A DNA stretch of 64,000 nt, taken from contig NZ_JAGGCS010000015.1 of the NCBI RefSeq assembly GCF_022884085.1, positions 1 through 64,000 of the forward strand. Direction: 5' to 3'. The stretch is from Paenirhizobium cremeum. GTDB taxonomy: Bacteria > Pseudomonadota > Alphaproteobacteria > Rhizobiales > Rhizobiaceae. Below are positions 1 to 8,407 of this stretch, one piece after another. Within the stretch, counting starts at the first letter, position 1. Every line of letters starts with the position of its first letter. The notes under the pieces were generated by a model. That model ran no database searches. It was not told where the DNA came from and was given only the letters and a program-made list of their open reading frames with translations. The position numbers and the translations under genes were made by a program.

Positions 1-707
1 AAGTCGTCCTGCAGGTCGATACGGGTCGACAGAGCACCGAGGGCAGCGCCAGCGATCGTCATCGATGCCAGAGCGGTTTCAACCTGGTCGAGGTAGCCGC
101 TGATGTCACCGGCGGTCGAAGCGCTGGTGAGTGCGATGCCCATGACCGAGCCCAGGATACCGCCGGAGCCGACGCCGCTGGAGATCGTCGAGAACAGGGC
201 GTAGGAAGCAACGGTGTATTCGGCGGTCGTGACCTTGACCGTGCCATCGCTGTTGCGGACGAAACCGTCGACAACGGTGGTGTTGGAAGCGGCGGTATCG
301 GCAACCATCCAGTTTTCGCCGGAGAAGGAAGCAGCCTGAGCGATCGAGGAAAGCTGGTCCTGCAGCTTGTCGATTTCGAGCTGGATCTGGTCCTTGTCGG
401 TCGAGGTTTCCGTTGCGGTTACCAGCTTGGCCTTGATTTCGTTGACGACGTCGATGGCGCTTTCCATCGCGGCGTAAGCGGTGTCAACCTTGGCGGCGCC
501 AACACCGAGGGCGTCCGAAGCAGCGTTCAGAGCCTTGTTGTCGGAGTTCATCGTCGTCGAGATCGACCAATAGGCAACGTTGTCGGAAGCTTCGCCAACA
601 CGATAACCCGAGGAAACGCGATCCTGCGTCTCAGCAAGGGAGCTGTTGATCGTGCGCAACGTCTGAAGTGCAGACATAGCGGAAGTATTGGTCAGGATAC
701 TGGTCAT
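1..707 (-). CDS. fla: Flagellin (partial, C-terminus beyond window)
   Basis: This is the filament subunit, exported by the flagellar type III apparatus. The frame opens at an ATG at 705-707 preceded by AGGGG and runs off the left edge, so about 235 residues are visible. The N-terminus (MTSILTNTSAMSALQTL) is the conserved D0/D1 helix, including the TQDRVSSGYRVG signature near residue 30. It is highly similar to the second flagellin at 1227-2105, with the same gapless spacing over the compared part and two long identical nucleotide tracts. The C-terminal D0 helix is not visible, so an intact 3' end cannot be confirmed. Rhizobiaceae usually carry several flagellin genes side by side. Which family member this is (flaA, flaB and so on) cannot be decided here. 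Confidence 0.95.
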   Translation of the reverse strand, partial: MTSILTNTSAMSALQTLRTINSSLAETQDRVSSGYRVGEASDNVAYWSISTTMNSDNKALNAASDALGVGAAKVDTAYAAMESAIDVVNEIKAKLVTATETSTDKDQIQLEIDKLQDQLSSIAQAASFSGENWMVADTAASNTTVVDGFVRNSDGTVKVTTAEYTVASYALFSTISSGVGSGGILGSVMGIALTSASTAGDISGYLDQVETALASMTIAGAALGALSTRIDLQDD

Positions 708-1226
708 CTAGGATCGCCCCTTTGGCAATAAATATGGAAGGGACATTCGGGTTTTACCCGGAAACAACAGTCAGCCTCATGCTTGCCGAGTGTTTTATAG
801 TTAACGTCGGCCCGCTGTTTCGATGACCTGATTAGACACGATTAAGGTTAACGACTTCCAAATGGCAAAAGAAAAATGCGAGATATTTGCCGGAGGCGTT
901 TACAACTCCCACGAAGAGATCCTCAAAGCCTGAAAAACCGGGATTTCAAGAGCGGCCACAGCCCTGTTCGGGGAAGCCGGAATGCCGCCTTTCGCTGCGA
1001 CAAAAAAATAAATTATTCCGATCACCCGAACCGGAGCGCCTGCCAGAGCGCATCGCGCTCTTCCAGTTTCGCGCCCTGCGTTTCCGGTCGATGATTTATC
1101 GCATGTCGTGATTACAAAACCGGCGCCCCTTTGCGCGACATGCAACCAGCCTCGCCTCCCCGGCACCCAAAAAGAAAACCGCGCCCGAAGGCGCGGTTCC
1201 CGAATTCCCTTTCCTGCTATCCAGTC
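708..1226. promoter_or_regulatory. Intergenic region between the two flagellin genes
   Basis: There is no credible gene in these 519 bases; short open frames lack a ribosome-binding site and family features. The right end holds the terminator of the upstream flagellin (1168-1198). The left end must hold the promoter and leader of the first flagellin: AGGGG lies just before its ATG, and TTAACCTT reads on the minus strand at 844-851, about 140 bases upstream of the start. A GTTAAC also lies near 800-805. No clear -35/-10 pair could be assigned by eye. Confidence 0.5.
1168..1198 (-). terminator. Rho-independent terminator of flagellin gene 2
   Basis: A perfect 9-bp stem (AACCGCGCC at 1177-1185 and GGCGCGGTT at 1190-1198) with a 4-base loop is followed on the minus strand by TTTCTTTTT. 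It lies 29 bases past the stop codon of the flagellin at 1227-2105. A strong terminator here suggests the two flagellins are separate transcripts. Confidence 0.9.
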
Positions 1227-2105
1227 TTACTGGAAGAGGGCCAGAATGTTCTGCGAAGAGGAGTTCGCGATCGAGAGCGACTGGATGGCGAGCTGCTGCT
1301 GGGTCTGCAGGGCAGACAGTTTTGCAGATTCTTCTTCCATGTCGGCGTCGACGAGGCGGGAAACACCCGCGTCGATGGCGTCAGAGAGCTTCGAAGCGAA
1401 GTCGTCCTGCAGGTCGATACGGGTCGACAGAGCACCGAGAGCAGCAGCGCCCTTGGTCATTTCGGCCAGAGCCGATTCGACCTGATCGAGGTAGGCGTTG
1501 ACGTCACCGGTGGTCGAAGCGCTGGAGAGCGAGATGGCCATGACCGAGCCCAGCAGACCGCCGGAGCCGACGCCGCTCGCGATCGTCGAGAAGATCGCGT
1601 AGGAAGCAACGGTGTATTCAGCCGTCGTGATCTTGACCGTGCCGTCGCTGTTGCGGACGAAACCGTCGACAACGGTGGTGTTGGAAGCGGCGCTGTCGGC
1701 AACAACCCAGTTTTCGCCGTTGAAGGAAGCGGCCTGACCGATAGCGGAGAGCTGTTCCTGCAGCTTGCCGATTTCGAGCTGGATCTGGTCCTTGTCGGCC
1801 GAGCTTTCGCTTGCGGTTACGAGCTTGGCCTTGATTTCGTTGACGACGTCGATGGCGCTGTCCATGGCAGCGTAAGCGGTGTCGACCTTGGCGGCGCCAA
1901 CACCCAGGGCGTCCGAAGCAGCGTTCAGAGCCTTGTTGTCGGAACGCATGGTGGTCGCGATCGACCAGTAAGCAGCGCCGTCAGAAGCGGAACCAACCTT
2001 ATAACCGGTCGAGACGCGGTCCTGCGTCTTGGACAGGCTGTTGTTGATGTCACGCAGCGTGGAGAGAGCGGCGGTAGCGTTCTTGTTAAAGTTGATGCTA
2101 GACAT
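1227..2105 (-). CDS. fla: Flagellin
   Basis: This is a complete 292-residue flagellin, close in length to the short flagellins of Agrobacterium and Rhizobium. The conserved N-terminal D0/D1 helices (MSSINFNKNATAALSTL, then TQDRVSTGYKVGSASD) and C-terminal helices (QSLSIANSSSQNILALFQ) flank a small variable centre. The last residue is Gln, where many flagellins end in Arg. The ATG at 2105 is preceded by AAGGGG at good spacing. It has its own terminator at 1168-1198. The neighbouring copy (1-707) looks like a recent tandem duplicate. A TPR/GT41 glycosyltransferase gene starts divergently about 390 bases away. Confidence 0.97.
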   Translation of the reverse strand: MSSINFNKNATAALSTLRDINNSLSKTQDRVSTGYKVGSASDGAAYWSIATTMRSDNKALNAASDALGVGAAKVDTAYAAMDSAIDVVNEIKAKLVTASESSADKDQIQLEIGKLQEQLSAIGQAASFNGENWVVADSAASNTTVVDGFVRNSDGTVKITTAEYTVASYAIFSTIASGVGSGGLLGSVMAISLSSASTTGDVNAYLDQVESALAEMTKGAAALGALSTRIDLQDDFASKLSDAIDAGVSRLVDADMEEESAKLSALQTQQQLAIQSLSIANSSSQNILALFQ

Positions 2106-2494
2106 GAAGTGTCCCCTTAAGACTCAAAACAAACAACGAGGACATGCCGGGTTGAGAAATTTCCGGCCGTGACGGACCGACATCATGCCACTCGGTTCCA
2201 TTTTTCTCTCAAGGACACCAAACCCGTCACACGAGCGAAATTCGCAGCCAACCCTTGCCAACTTCTTAATTTCAGCGATTCGCCGGGGCCGAGAGTTTCC
2301 CGTTGGTTAACAGACCGCAAAAGCAGGTTCAGGGCGGGTTAATAACCTGCATCGCCGGGCGAAATCGCAGCGCATCGACACCGGTTTCAAGCAAGCTTCG
2401 GCAAATAGGTTGCCTCGAAAGGCGTCCCGTAGCGGCCAGGCGTTCATCGCCAGCGCAAGCGGAACCGGCGACGGACATTACGACGGAGCGAACG
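2106..2494. promoter_or_regulatory. Divergent promoter region, flagellin 2 / GT41 gene
   Basis: These 389 bases separate the divergent flagellin and glycosyltransferase starts. The minus strand carries TTAACCAA at 2303-2310, a repeated TTGGC near 2251-2268, and the flagellin leader with AAGGGG near 2113-2118. A TTG at 2303 opens the glycosyltransferase frame upstream, but its first 64 codons look like leader rather than protein. No consensus promoter could be fixed by eye. Confidence 0.45.
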
Positions 2495-4414
2495 TTGAAC
2501 GAAATAACCTATGCGGCAGCGTCCAAGCAGTATCGGACCGGGCACTACACGGCATCCCTGTCAACGCTCAATCGCCTCCTCGACGTTCAGAGAGACGCAA
2601 GAACTTATACGCTGCTTGCCAAGACACTGCTGCAGCTCGGCCTCAAGCAGGAAGCCGCGAACTCGTACAAGCTTGCCGCGGAACAGGGTGGCCAGCACGC
2701 CGAGGAGAACATCAGCGAAGCGATCAAGCTGTATTTCGCCTGCGGCGAAAAGGACCGCGCGCTTGCGCTTGCCAACAGCATCCTGAGCCGGGTGCGACGC
2801 CAGCCAGACCTCGCTTATATCGTCAGCTCCCTTCTCCTTGAGCGGCAACAGGCCAGGCTGGCGCGTGTCTTCAAGGACCTGCTAATCAAAAGCGACGTTC
2901 TGGAGCACATGCAGCTCGGCGCGCGCATTTCCCTCAATACCTGGGATGTGTTCGATCCGTCCGATATCGAGACGGCCCGCGTCCTGCTCAGCCGGCTGCC
3001 GCGCAACCAGTCGATCCGCCTGATGTATCTCACCTTCTGCCGCGAACACAGCAAGTTCGATTCGGTGGAACGGCACCAGCCGCTGATCGACGCGGCGATT
3101 GCCGAAGGCGACACCTCCTTCATCCAGAACGACGGTACGTTCTTCAACCTGCACTGGACCGGCGACGAGCACCTGAACCAGCTGGCGCGAAGCAACACGC
3201 CCTTCTTCAGCCCGGAAATCACCAAGTTGCGCCGGCAGGTGCCGCATAGCTGGTCAAGCAAGATCCGCATCGGCTACGTTTCGTCCGACCTTTTCGACAA
3301 GCACGCCACAATGAAGCTCATCCGGCGCGTGCTGGAACTGCATGATCGCGACCGGTTCGAGGTCACGCTGTTCTGCCATACCGACCCCGAGATGCTGAAG
3401 CTGAACGAGGCCGACCGCAGCCTCTGGGGCGATGTCGTCACGATCCGCGACATGGACGATGCGGAAGCGATTGCGGAAATCCGCAAACGCGGCATAGATA
3501 TTCTTGTCGATCTCAAGGGGCATACGGTCGGCAACCGCACCGCTCTCTTCAACAGGGCGGCGGCGCCCATCCAGGTCGCCTGGCTCGGCTTTCCCGGATC
3601 GACGGTCAATGTCGACCTGGATTACGCCATCGGCGACAAGTTCGTCCTACCCGACAGTTCCAAACCGCACTACTACGAAAAGTTCTGCCGACTGCCGGAA
3701 ACCTACCAGCCCAACGACCCGGTCAATCGTCCGCTTGCCAAGCAGACGAGCAAGAAGGACGTCGGCTTGCCGGAAGATGCCTTCGTCTTCGCGTCGTTCA
3801 ACGCGAACCGCAAGATCACGCCGCCGATGATCGAAATGTGGGCAACGATCCTGAAGAAGGTTCCGAACAGCGTCATCTGGATACTCAGGAACAACAAGGA
3901 AAGCCAGACGAACATCACCAGCAAGCTGCTCTCCTGCGGGATCGCCGCAAAGCGCATTTTCTTTATGCAGAAGCTGGATTTCGAGCTGCACCTTAACCGT
4001 ATCACTGCCGCGGATGTCGGCCTCGACACCTTCCCCGTCAACGGCCACACGACGACTTCCGAACAGCTGTGGGCAGGTTTGCCGGTGCTCACCATCAAGG
4101 GCACCAACTTCGCCTCGCGGGTGAGCGAAAGCCTTCTGCATGCGATCGGCCTGCCAGAGCTCATCGCGGAAGACAACGACGATTACATGCGCAAGGCCAT
4201 CGAACTCGCCGAGCAGCCGGAACGGCTCAAGGCGTATCGTCAACGGCTCGAAGACAACCGGCTGAGCAGCCCGCTTTTCGATGCCGAACGTTTCTGCCGG
4301 CACCTGGAGACGGCCTATCAGATGATGGTCGACAGGGCGAAGCAGGGCCTGGAACCGGATCATCTGGACGTGCCGTGCCTGCCTCCCCGCGACGGTGCCT
4401 TCATGGTCAAGTAA
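2495..4414 (+). CDS. TPR / GT41 (O-GlcNAc transferase-like) glycosyltransferase
   Basis: The product is predicted to be a cytoplasmic transferase that moves a sugar from a UDP-sugar to protein Ser/Thr. The N-terminal third has TPR-type helices (AAASKQYRTGHYTASLSTL, then YTLLAKTLLQLGLKQEAAN). The C-terminal half matches the OGT/SPY catalytic domain: KIRIGYVSSDLFDKHA, DILVDLKGHTVGNRT, APIQVAWLGFPGS, FASFNANRKITPPM, and LDTFPVNGHTTTSEQLWAGLPVLT, the nucleotide-binding end. I chose TTG 2495 (639 residues) because GGAG precedes it by 6 bases and the TPR region begins at once; the same frame can open at TTG 2303 (703 residues). It sits beside the flagellins, so flagellin O-glycosylation is the likely role, but this is inferred from position. 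Confidence 0.85.
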   Translation: MNEITYAAASKQYRTGHYTASLSTLNRLLDVQRDARTYTLLAKTLLQLGLKQEAANSYKLAAEQGGQHAEENISEAIKLYFACGEKDRALALANSILSRVRRQPDLAYIVSSLLLERQQARLARVFKDLLIKSDVLEHMQLGARISLNTWDVFDPSDIETARVLLSRLPRNQSIRLMYLTFCREHSKFDSVERHQPLIDAAIAEGDTSFIQNDGTFFNLHWTGDEHLNQLARSNTPFFSPEITKLRRQVPHSWSSKIRIGYVSSDLFDKHATMKLIRRVLELHDRDRFEVTLFCHTDPEMLKLNEADRSLWGDVVTIRDMDDAEAIAEIRKRGIDILVDLKGHTVGNRTALFNRAAAPIQVAWLGFPGSTVNVDLDYAIGDKFVLPDSSKPHYYEKFCRLPETYQPNDPVNRPLAKQTSKKDVGLPEDAFVFASFNANRKITPPMIEMWATILKKVPNSVIWILRNNKESQTNITSKLLSCGIAAKRIFFMQKLDFELHLNRITAADVGLDTFPVNGHTTTSEQLWAGLPVLTIKGTNFASRVSESLLHAIGLPELIAEDNDDYMRKAIELAEQPERLKAYRQRLEDNRLSSPLFDAERFCRHLETAYQMMVDRAKQGLEPDHLDVPCLPPRDGAFMVK

Positions 4415-4953
4415 GACCGAGATATTCAAGAATAGCGTCCGTGGCATGAAGCCACATCCGTTGTGCTGACAAGGCATGCCGAACCGCGCCTTCATTCAGG
4501 CCCGGGCATCACCCTGGAATGACAACGGAGCCGACTTGTCGATTTGCAACGACAATTCGATGATGCGCGCCGCATGGAGGCCCGCATCCAAAGCCGGCAC
4601 GCTAAATGGGAGCAGCTTGTCGAGAAACGAGAGCAGCCCGGTGTCCGCTCAGGACACTCCGCCCGCCAATCGTTCCTGACATCTGACGTACCTGCGTCGA
4701 CCTACTGACCCAACCAGCATCTGCTGGGTATACATCCGAGCGTCCAAGGCATGGCAAAACAAAGCGATCGATCTTCCTCATCCGTCCCGGCCGAATACGG
4801 CAGCCGCACAGCTTGGGCGGCGTTGCCGATCGTCTCAGCCCTGCACAAGCCTCGAAAGACAACCTGATTTTTCAATAACCTATAAGGCCGCGGTGGAATT
4901 CCTTATCCAGATTTCGCCGCCAGTCGAACCACAAGACGGGTAAATTAGATAAA
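4415..4953. other. Intergenic region without a supported gene
   Basis: These 539 bases hold only short frames without a good start or recognisable features (for example 4476-4679). A short imperfect inverted repeat (ACCAGCA, TC, TGCTGG) lies near 4711-4728 with no T-run after it. The promoter of the small gene at 4954 presumably lies in the AT-richer last 80 bases. Confidence 0.4.
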
Positions 4954-5397
4954 ATGAAGATATGCCCTTTCTCGATCGAGCGCGAAGAAATCCTCGCCCG
5001 TGCGATTGGCCCGCTGGCAGCCGAGTTGAGACTCATCGACGCGGCGGACTTCATCTCCATGCTGCGTTTTGAACATCATGGCAGCATCGCCGATCTCGTT
5101 GAGTCGGCGGCCGAGCTCTATTTCCATCCCGGCACGATCCGCTTTGGCGCCGGCGGCGACTATGCGCTCGACTGGGACAGCCTGCCCTCCGTCACCCTCG
5201 ATCTGGAAATCATGCCCCGCGGCGTGACGATCTATGCCCGGCTCATGCTGGGAAGGGACAAGGCCGCGATCTCCATCGACTACATCAACTTCCAGAGCGC
5301 CTCCAGCGATCCCGATGTCAACACGGCATTCCTGGCAAGCAGCCTGGGCGAAGCCCGGTTGATGGCGGCACGTTCAGCCGGCGCCGGAGCCGCCTGA
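4954..5397 (+). CDS. Small conserved-looking protein of unknown function
   Basis: I do not recognise this 147-residue protein. It is predicted soluble, with no signal peptide or membrane segment. An N-terminal helical part (ILARAIGPLAAELRLIDAAD) and an acidic middle (ADLVESAAELYFHPGTIRFG) lead into alternating beta-like segments and an Ala-rich tail. Base composition matches its neighbours, and a strong terminator follows 27 bases after the stop, which argues for a real single-gene transcript. It sits between the glycosyltransferase and the flagellar operon, so a link to motility is possible but unproven. Confidence 0.7.
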   Translation: MKICPFSIEREEILARAIGPLAAELRLIDAADFISMLRFEHHGSIADLVESAAELYFHPGTIRFGAGGDYALDWDSLPSVTLDLEIMPRGVTIYARLMLGRDKAAISIDYINFQSASSDPDVNTAFLASSLGEARLMAARSAGAGAA

Positions 5398-5424
5398 AAA
5401 GCCTTCCCGAGACCCGAACACGAT

Positions 5425-5458
5425 GGCCCTGCCGGCACACCCGGCAGGGCCATATTTT
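5425..5458 (+). terminator. Rho-independent terminator
   Basis: A perfect 11-bp stem (GGCCCTGCCGG at 5425-5435 and CCGGCAGGGCC at 5441-5451) with a 5-base loop is followed by ATATTTT. It ends the transcript of the small gene at 4954-5397. Confidence 0.9.
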
Positions 5459-5824
5459 CATGAAGGCAGAGCGGGAGAGCAAAGCCGATGGGCAAGCGCC
5501 ACCACGCTGCTTCGGAAAACGCCATGGGCCCACTGCTTCATCGCCCTCCGGCATATCCCAAGAGGGATAAAACCGGCAGGACGGAGCATAGCGAACCACG
5601 CGGTTGCCGCGACGTACTGCAAGGTCGAGTGGACGATCTAACCGTCACGCACACGCTGGAGCCTGCCGCGTGAAAAGCATGCAGCGGTTTGCGACGACGA
5701 CATGCGACGGCACAAGGGCATAAGGCGTTCGGAGCGAACCCAAAAGATCGCGACAGTCCTTAGTACCCGAGCGCGGCGACCGATGGGTCGAGCGCGGGGA
5801 CCTGCAGAAGCGTCCCTTGCGTTT
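5459..5824. other. Spacer between the unknown gene and fliP
   Basis: These 366 bases separate the ends of two converging transcripts. Only short frames without start signals are present. I see no clear terminator for the fliP operon; transcription may continue or end by Rho. Confidence 0.4.
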
Positions 5825-6571
5825 TCAGGAGAACGATCGGACGAGAGAACCGACCAGCAGGTTCCAGCCGTCGATCAGTACGAAGAACAGGATCTTGAAC
5901 GGCAAGGAGATGGACGTCGGAGGCAGCATCATCATGCCCATGGCCATGGTGATGGTGGCGACCACCATATCGATGACGAGAAAGGGCAGGACGATCAGAA
6001 AGCCGATCTCGAAGCCGCGCCGGATCTCTGACAGCATGAAGGCCGGAATCAGCACGCGATAATCGGCCCTGCCGTCGGTGACGGTCTGCTGTCCCCGTTC
6101 GTTTGCGATGTCCACGAAGAGGGCGAGATCCTTCGGACGCGTGTTCGTCATCATGAAGGAGCGGAACGGTTCGGCGATCCTCTGTACGGCGTCCGCTTCC
6201 GTGATCTGGTTCTGCAGCATGGGCTGGATGCCGTCCTGCCAGGACCGCTCGAACGTCGGCGCCATGACATAAAATGTCATGAACAGCGCCATACTCGTCA
6301 GGATCATGTTGGAGGGCGTCGTCGCAAGGCCCATGCCCGACCGCAGGATCGAGAAGGCGATGATGAAGCGCGGAAAGCTCGTCACCATGATGAGGATGCC
6401 GGGCGCGATCGAGAGGACCGTGAGCAGCCCGAAGGTCCGGATGATCCAGGCCGCAGCCGACCCATCCACCGGAACGTTGAGAAGATCCGGAAGCTGCTGC
6501 GGCAACTGCTGGGCGTTCGCCAGTTCCGGGAACAGGCCTGCCGCAGCGAGAAGGATTAATAGACGTATCAT
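5825..6571 (-). CDS. fliP: Flagellar export gate protein FliP
   Basis: FliP is an integral membrane core subunit of the flagellar type III export gate, built with FliQ and FliR. The 248-residue protein has a cleavable signal peptide (LLILLAAAGLFPELANAQ), then hydrophobic segments around 45-70, 85-105, 187-207 and 213-240. FliP signatures are visible: TSFPRFIIAFSILRSGMG, and SEIRRGFEIGFLIVLPFLVID near residue 180. Its ATG overlaps the fliL stop by 4 bases, so it is translationally coupled. It is the last gene of the flgB-fliP operon; fliQ, fliR and flhA lie outside the window. Confidence 0.97.
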   Translation of the reverse strand: MIRLLILLAAAGLFPELANAQQLPQQLPDLLNVPVDGSAAAWIIRTFGLLTVLSIAPGILIMVTSFPRFIIAFSILRSGMGLATTPSNMILTSMALFMTFYVMAPTFERSWQDGIQPMLQNQITEADAVQRIAEPFRSFMMTNTRPKDLALFVDIANERGQQTVTDGRADYRVLIPAFMLSEIRRGFEIGFLIVLPFLVIDMVVATITMAMGMMMLPPTSISLPFKILFFVLIDGWNLLVGSLVRSFS

Positions 6572-7101
6572 TCGATCACGAACGTTCTGAACAGAACCTT
6601 TGATATCCGGCCCTGGGAACGCTGGTCAACGATTTCCGATACGTCATCCCGAAGATATTGAAAGCCGCGCGGCCCCTGTACCTGCTGAAGAGATACGGTT
6701 CGCAGATAGGCCAGGACGTCCTGATGGATTTCCTCCGCCAGGGCAGCGTCCGGAGCTCCGTTGAACAGAAGCGCAAGCTCGATCCTGATCCAGTTTTCCG
6801 AGGGATAAGCGAGATTGGTAACGATCGGGTCAAGCCGTACGAGTTGCGGCTGGCTGTCGGCGATATTGGGGATCTCCCCCTTCTCCCCGCCGGCCTCGTG
6901 GCCGCCTGCCGCCTCCTGCCCTCCGCCGACATTGGCTTCAGCCTGCCCCGCCGAGGGCGCCTGTTCAGGGATAAGCGTCGTGCCGACGAGCCATCCGCCG
7001 CCGAGGCCGACCACGGACAGGGCGGCGACACCGGCAATAGTCACGATCAGGGTGGATTTCTTCTTGCCGGCTGGTTCCGCATCGGTGGTCAAGAGAACCA
7101 T
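6568..7101 (-). CDS. fliL: Flagellar basal body-associated protein FliL
   Basis: FliL is a single-pass inner-membrane protein that surrounds the stator and supports torque. A short cytoplasmic N-terminus rich in Lys precedes one membrane segment (LIVTIAGVAALSVVGLGGGWLVG, about 18-40), a Gly/Ala/Glu-rich linker, and a periplasmic domain. That domain carries the typical WIRIELALLF strand and ends in ISKVLFRTFVIE. The length (177) is normal. It lies between flgH and fliP in the rod/ring operon and overlaps fliP by 4 bases. Confidence 0.95.
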   Translation of the reverse strand: MVLLTTDAEPAGKKKSTLIVTIAGVAALSVVGLGGGWLVGTTLIPEQAPSAGQAEANVGGGQEAAGGHEAGGEKGEIPNIADSQPQLVRLDPIVTNLAYPSENWIRIELALLFNGAPDAALAEEIHQDVLAYLRTVSLQQVQGPRGFQYLRDDVSEIVDQRSQGRISKVLFRTFVIE

Positions 7102-7136
7102 GTCACCATATGTCCTTCAGGAGAGGTTGGTTACTG

Positions 7137-7862
7137 TCAGATCGGGGCGAAAAGGTCTACGACCTGCTGGCCGACCGGCGGCTGCTGCACCTCGGTTATG
7201 CGGCCACGGCCGCCATAGGAGATACGGGCCTCGGCGATCTTGTCATAGGAAATCGTGTTGTCGGAATCGACATCCTGCGGCCTGACGATACCGGCGACAT
7301 TGAGAATGCGGATTTCGTGGTTGACGCGAACTTCCTGGGAACCGCTGATAATCAGGTTGCCGTTTTCGAGGACGCCGGTCACGACGGCCGCAACGAGAAG
7401 CGTGAGCTTTTCGGACCGGCTGATCGAACCCTTGCCGTCCGATTTGCTGGTCGTGTCGAAGCCCATGGTCGAATCCGTCTCCGGCTTCCAGCCGAAGATC
7501 GTGGCGCTCGCCTGCCAGTTCGTCGTCCGTTCGTTGGTGCGCTCCCGGTCGGTTTCGTTGTCGAAGCTCGCCTTGTCGTTGATCTGGATGTTCACGGTCA
7601 TGATGTCGCCGACGTTCAGCGCGCGCGCATCCTTGAACAGCGCGGCCTGGCTGTCGCTCCACAGCGAATAGCCGCTCGCATTCTTGTGCGGCTGCTTCGG
7701 ATACATCGCCATCTGCGGCGTCTGGCCATAACGCAAGCCGCTGCCGATCGGGCTCATGGAAGGTGCGTTGCCGATTTCCTTGAGCGTCTGGTTCTCGGTC
7801 AGGCTCTTGCAGCCGGACAGAAGCGCGACGGTCAACATGAGGGCGGGAAACGCTTTATTCAT
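7137..7862 (-). CDS. flgH: Flagellar L-ring lipoprotein FlgH
   Basis: FlgH is the outer-membrane L-ring subunit. The 241-residue protein starts with a lipoprotein signal whose lipobox is LLSGC (Cys18). Later features are typical of the family: SLWSDSQAALFKDARALNVGDIM, then VNIQINDKASFDN, VVTGVLENGNLIISG, and GIVRPQDVDSDNTI near the C-terminus. It follows motE with a 4-base overlap. It works with FlgI (P-ring), encoded two genes upstream in the same operon. Confidence 0.97.
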   Translation of the reverse strand: MNKAFPALMLTVALLSGCKSLTENQTLKEIGNAPSMSPIGSGLRYGQTPQMAMYPKQPHKNASGYSLWSDSQAALFKDARALNVGDIMTVNIQINDKASFDNETDRERTNERTTNWQASATIFGWKPETDSTMGFDTTSKSDGKGSISRSEKLTLLVAAVVTGVLENGNLIISGSQEVRVNHEIRILNVAGIVRPQDVDSDNTISYDKIAEARISYGGRGRITEVQQPPVGQQVVDLFAPI

Positions 7863-8407
7863 GACGGATCTTTCGAGGTGTTTGGATCCGCGGCACTGGA
7901 CATGATGGAAGCCACGATGGCGGCCTTCGTCGATTCCATTTCGCTGAGGATCTGACCCGACTGGCGGGCGGGGAGTTTCATGATGATCGCGGCGGCCAGC
8001 ACGGCATCCATTTCCTGAAGCTGCGGGGCCGCAGCATCCGGCTTCATAGTCTTGTAGATGTCCACGAGACCTGCCTCGGCCTGCTTCAGGAAGTCGTTAC
8101 GGCGTTTCAGCCAGTCCTCATACTCAGCCTTGCGCGCTTCCATGACGGAAATGCGCTGGTCGATATCGGCCTGCAATTTTTCGAGTTCCTCCTTCTGCAG
8201 GAGGTAGCGACGGTCGCGCGCGGGATCTGCAATATTGGTGCAGTATTGCCGGATCTCGTCTTCCGTGGTCGGTGGGGCATCCGTGCGGACCGCCTCCTGG
8301 GCGCTTGCGGCCGGCAGCATGCCGATCAGGCAGAGGGCGGCGAAAACCGAACGGGACAGACCCGCACCCCGACCAGTCCTGAGAGAGGAAACGCGCGTTT
8401 TCGTCAT
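7859..8407 (-). CDS. motE: Periplasmic motility chaperone MotE
   Basis: MotE is described in Sinorhizobium meliloti as a periplasmic chaperone needed for folding and stability of the motor protein MotC. This 182-residue protein has an N-terminal signal peptide (FAALCLIGMLPAASAQ), two Cys/charged segments, a long coiled-coil helix (about 70-110, LLQKEELEKLQADIDQRI), and a C-terminal MgtE-N-like part (AAAIIMKLPARQSGQILSEM). It sits between flgI and flgH with 4-base overlaps on both sides, the position motE holds in rhizobia. Its client MotC is not in the window. Confidence 0.9.
   Translation of the reverse strand: MTKTRVSSLRTGRGAGLSRSVFAALCLIGMLPAASAQEAVRTDAPPTTEDEIRQYCTNIADPARDRRYLLQKEELEKLQADIDQRISVMEARKAEYEDWLKRRNDFLKQAEAGLVDIYKTMKPDAAAPQLQEMDAVLAAAIIMKLPARQSGQILSEMESTKAAIVASIMSSAADPNTSKDPS

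Noticed and set aside
2303..2494. 64-codon N-terminal extension of the GT41 gene from TTG 2303
   Set aside because: No ribosome-binding site and protein-unlike sequence; TTG 2495 has GGAG at the right distance and starts the TPR region.
4476..4679. 67-residue frame in the gap after the GT41 gene
   Set aside because: No ribosome-binding site, low-quality composition and no recognisable feature.
5702..6031. 109-residue plus-strand frame overlapping the fliP 3' end
   Set aside because: Its larger part is antisense to fliP and is an Asp/His/Gln-rich shadow sequence.
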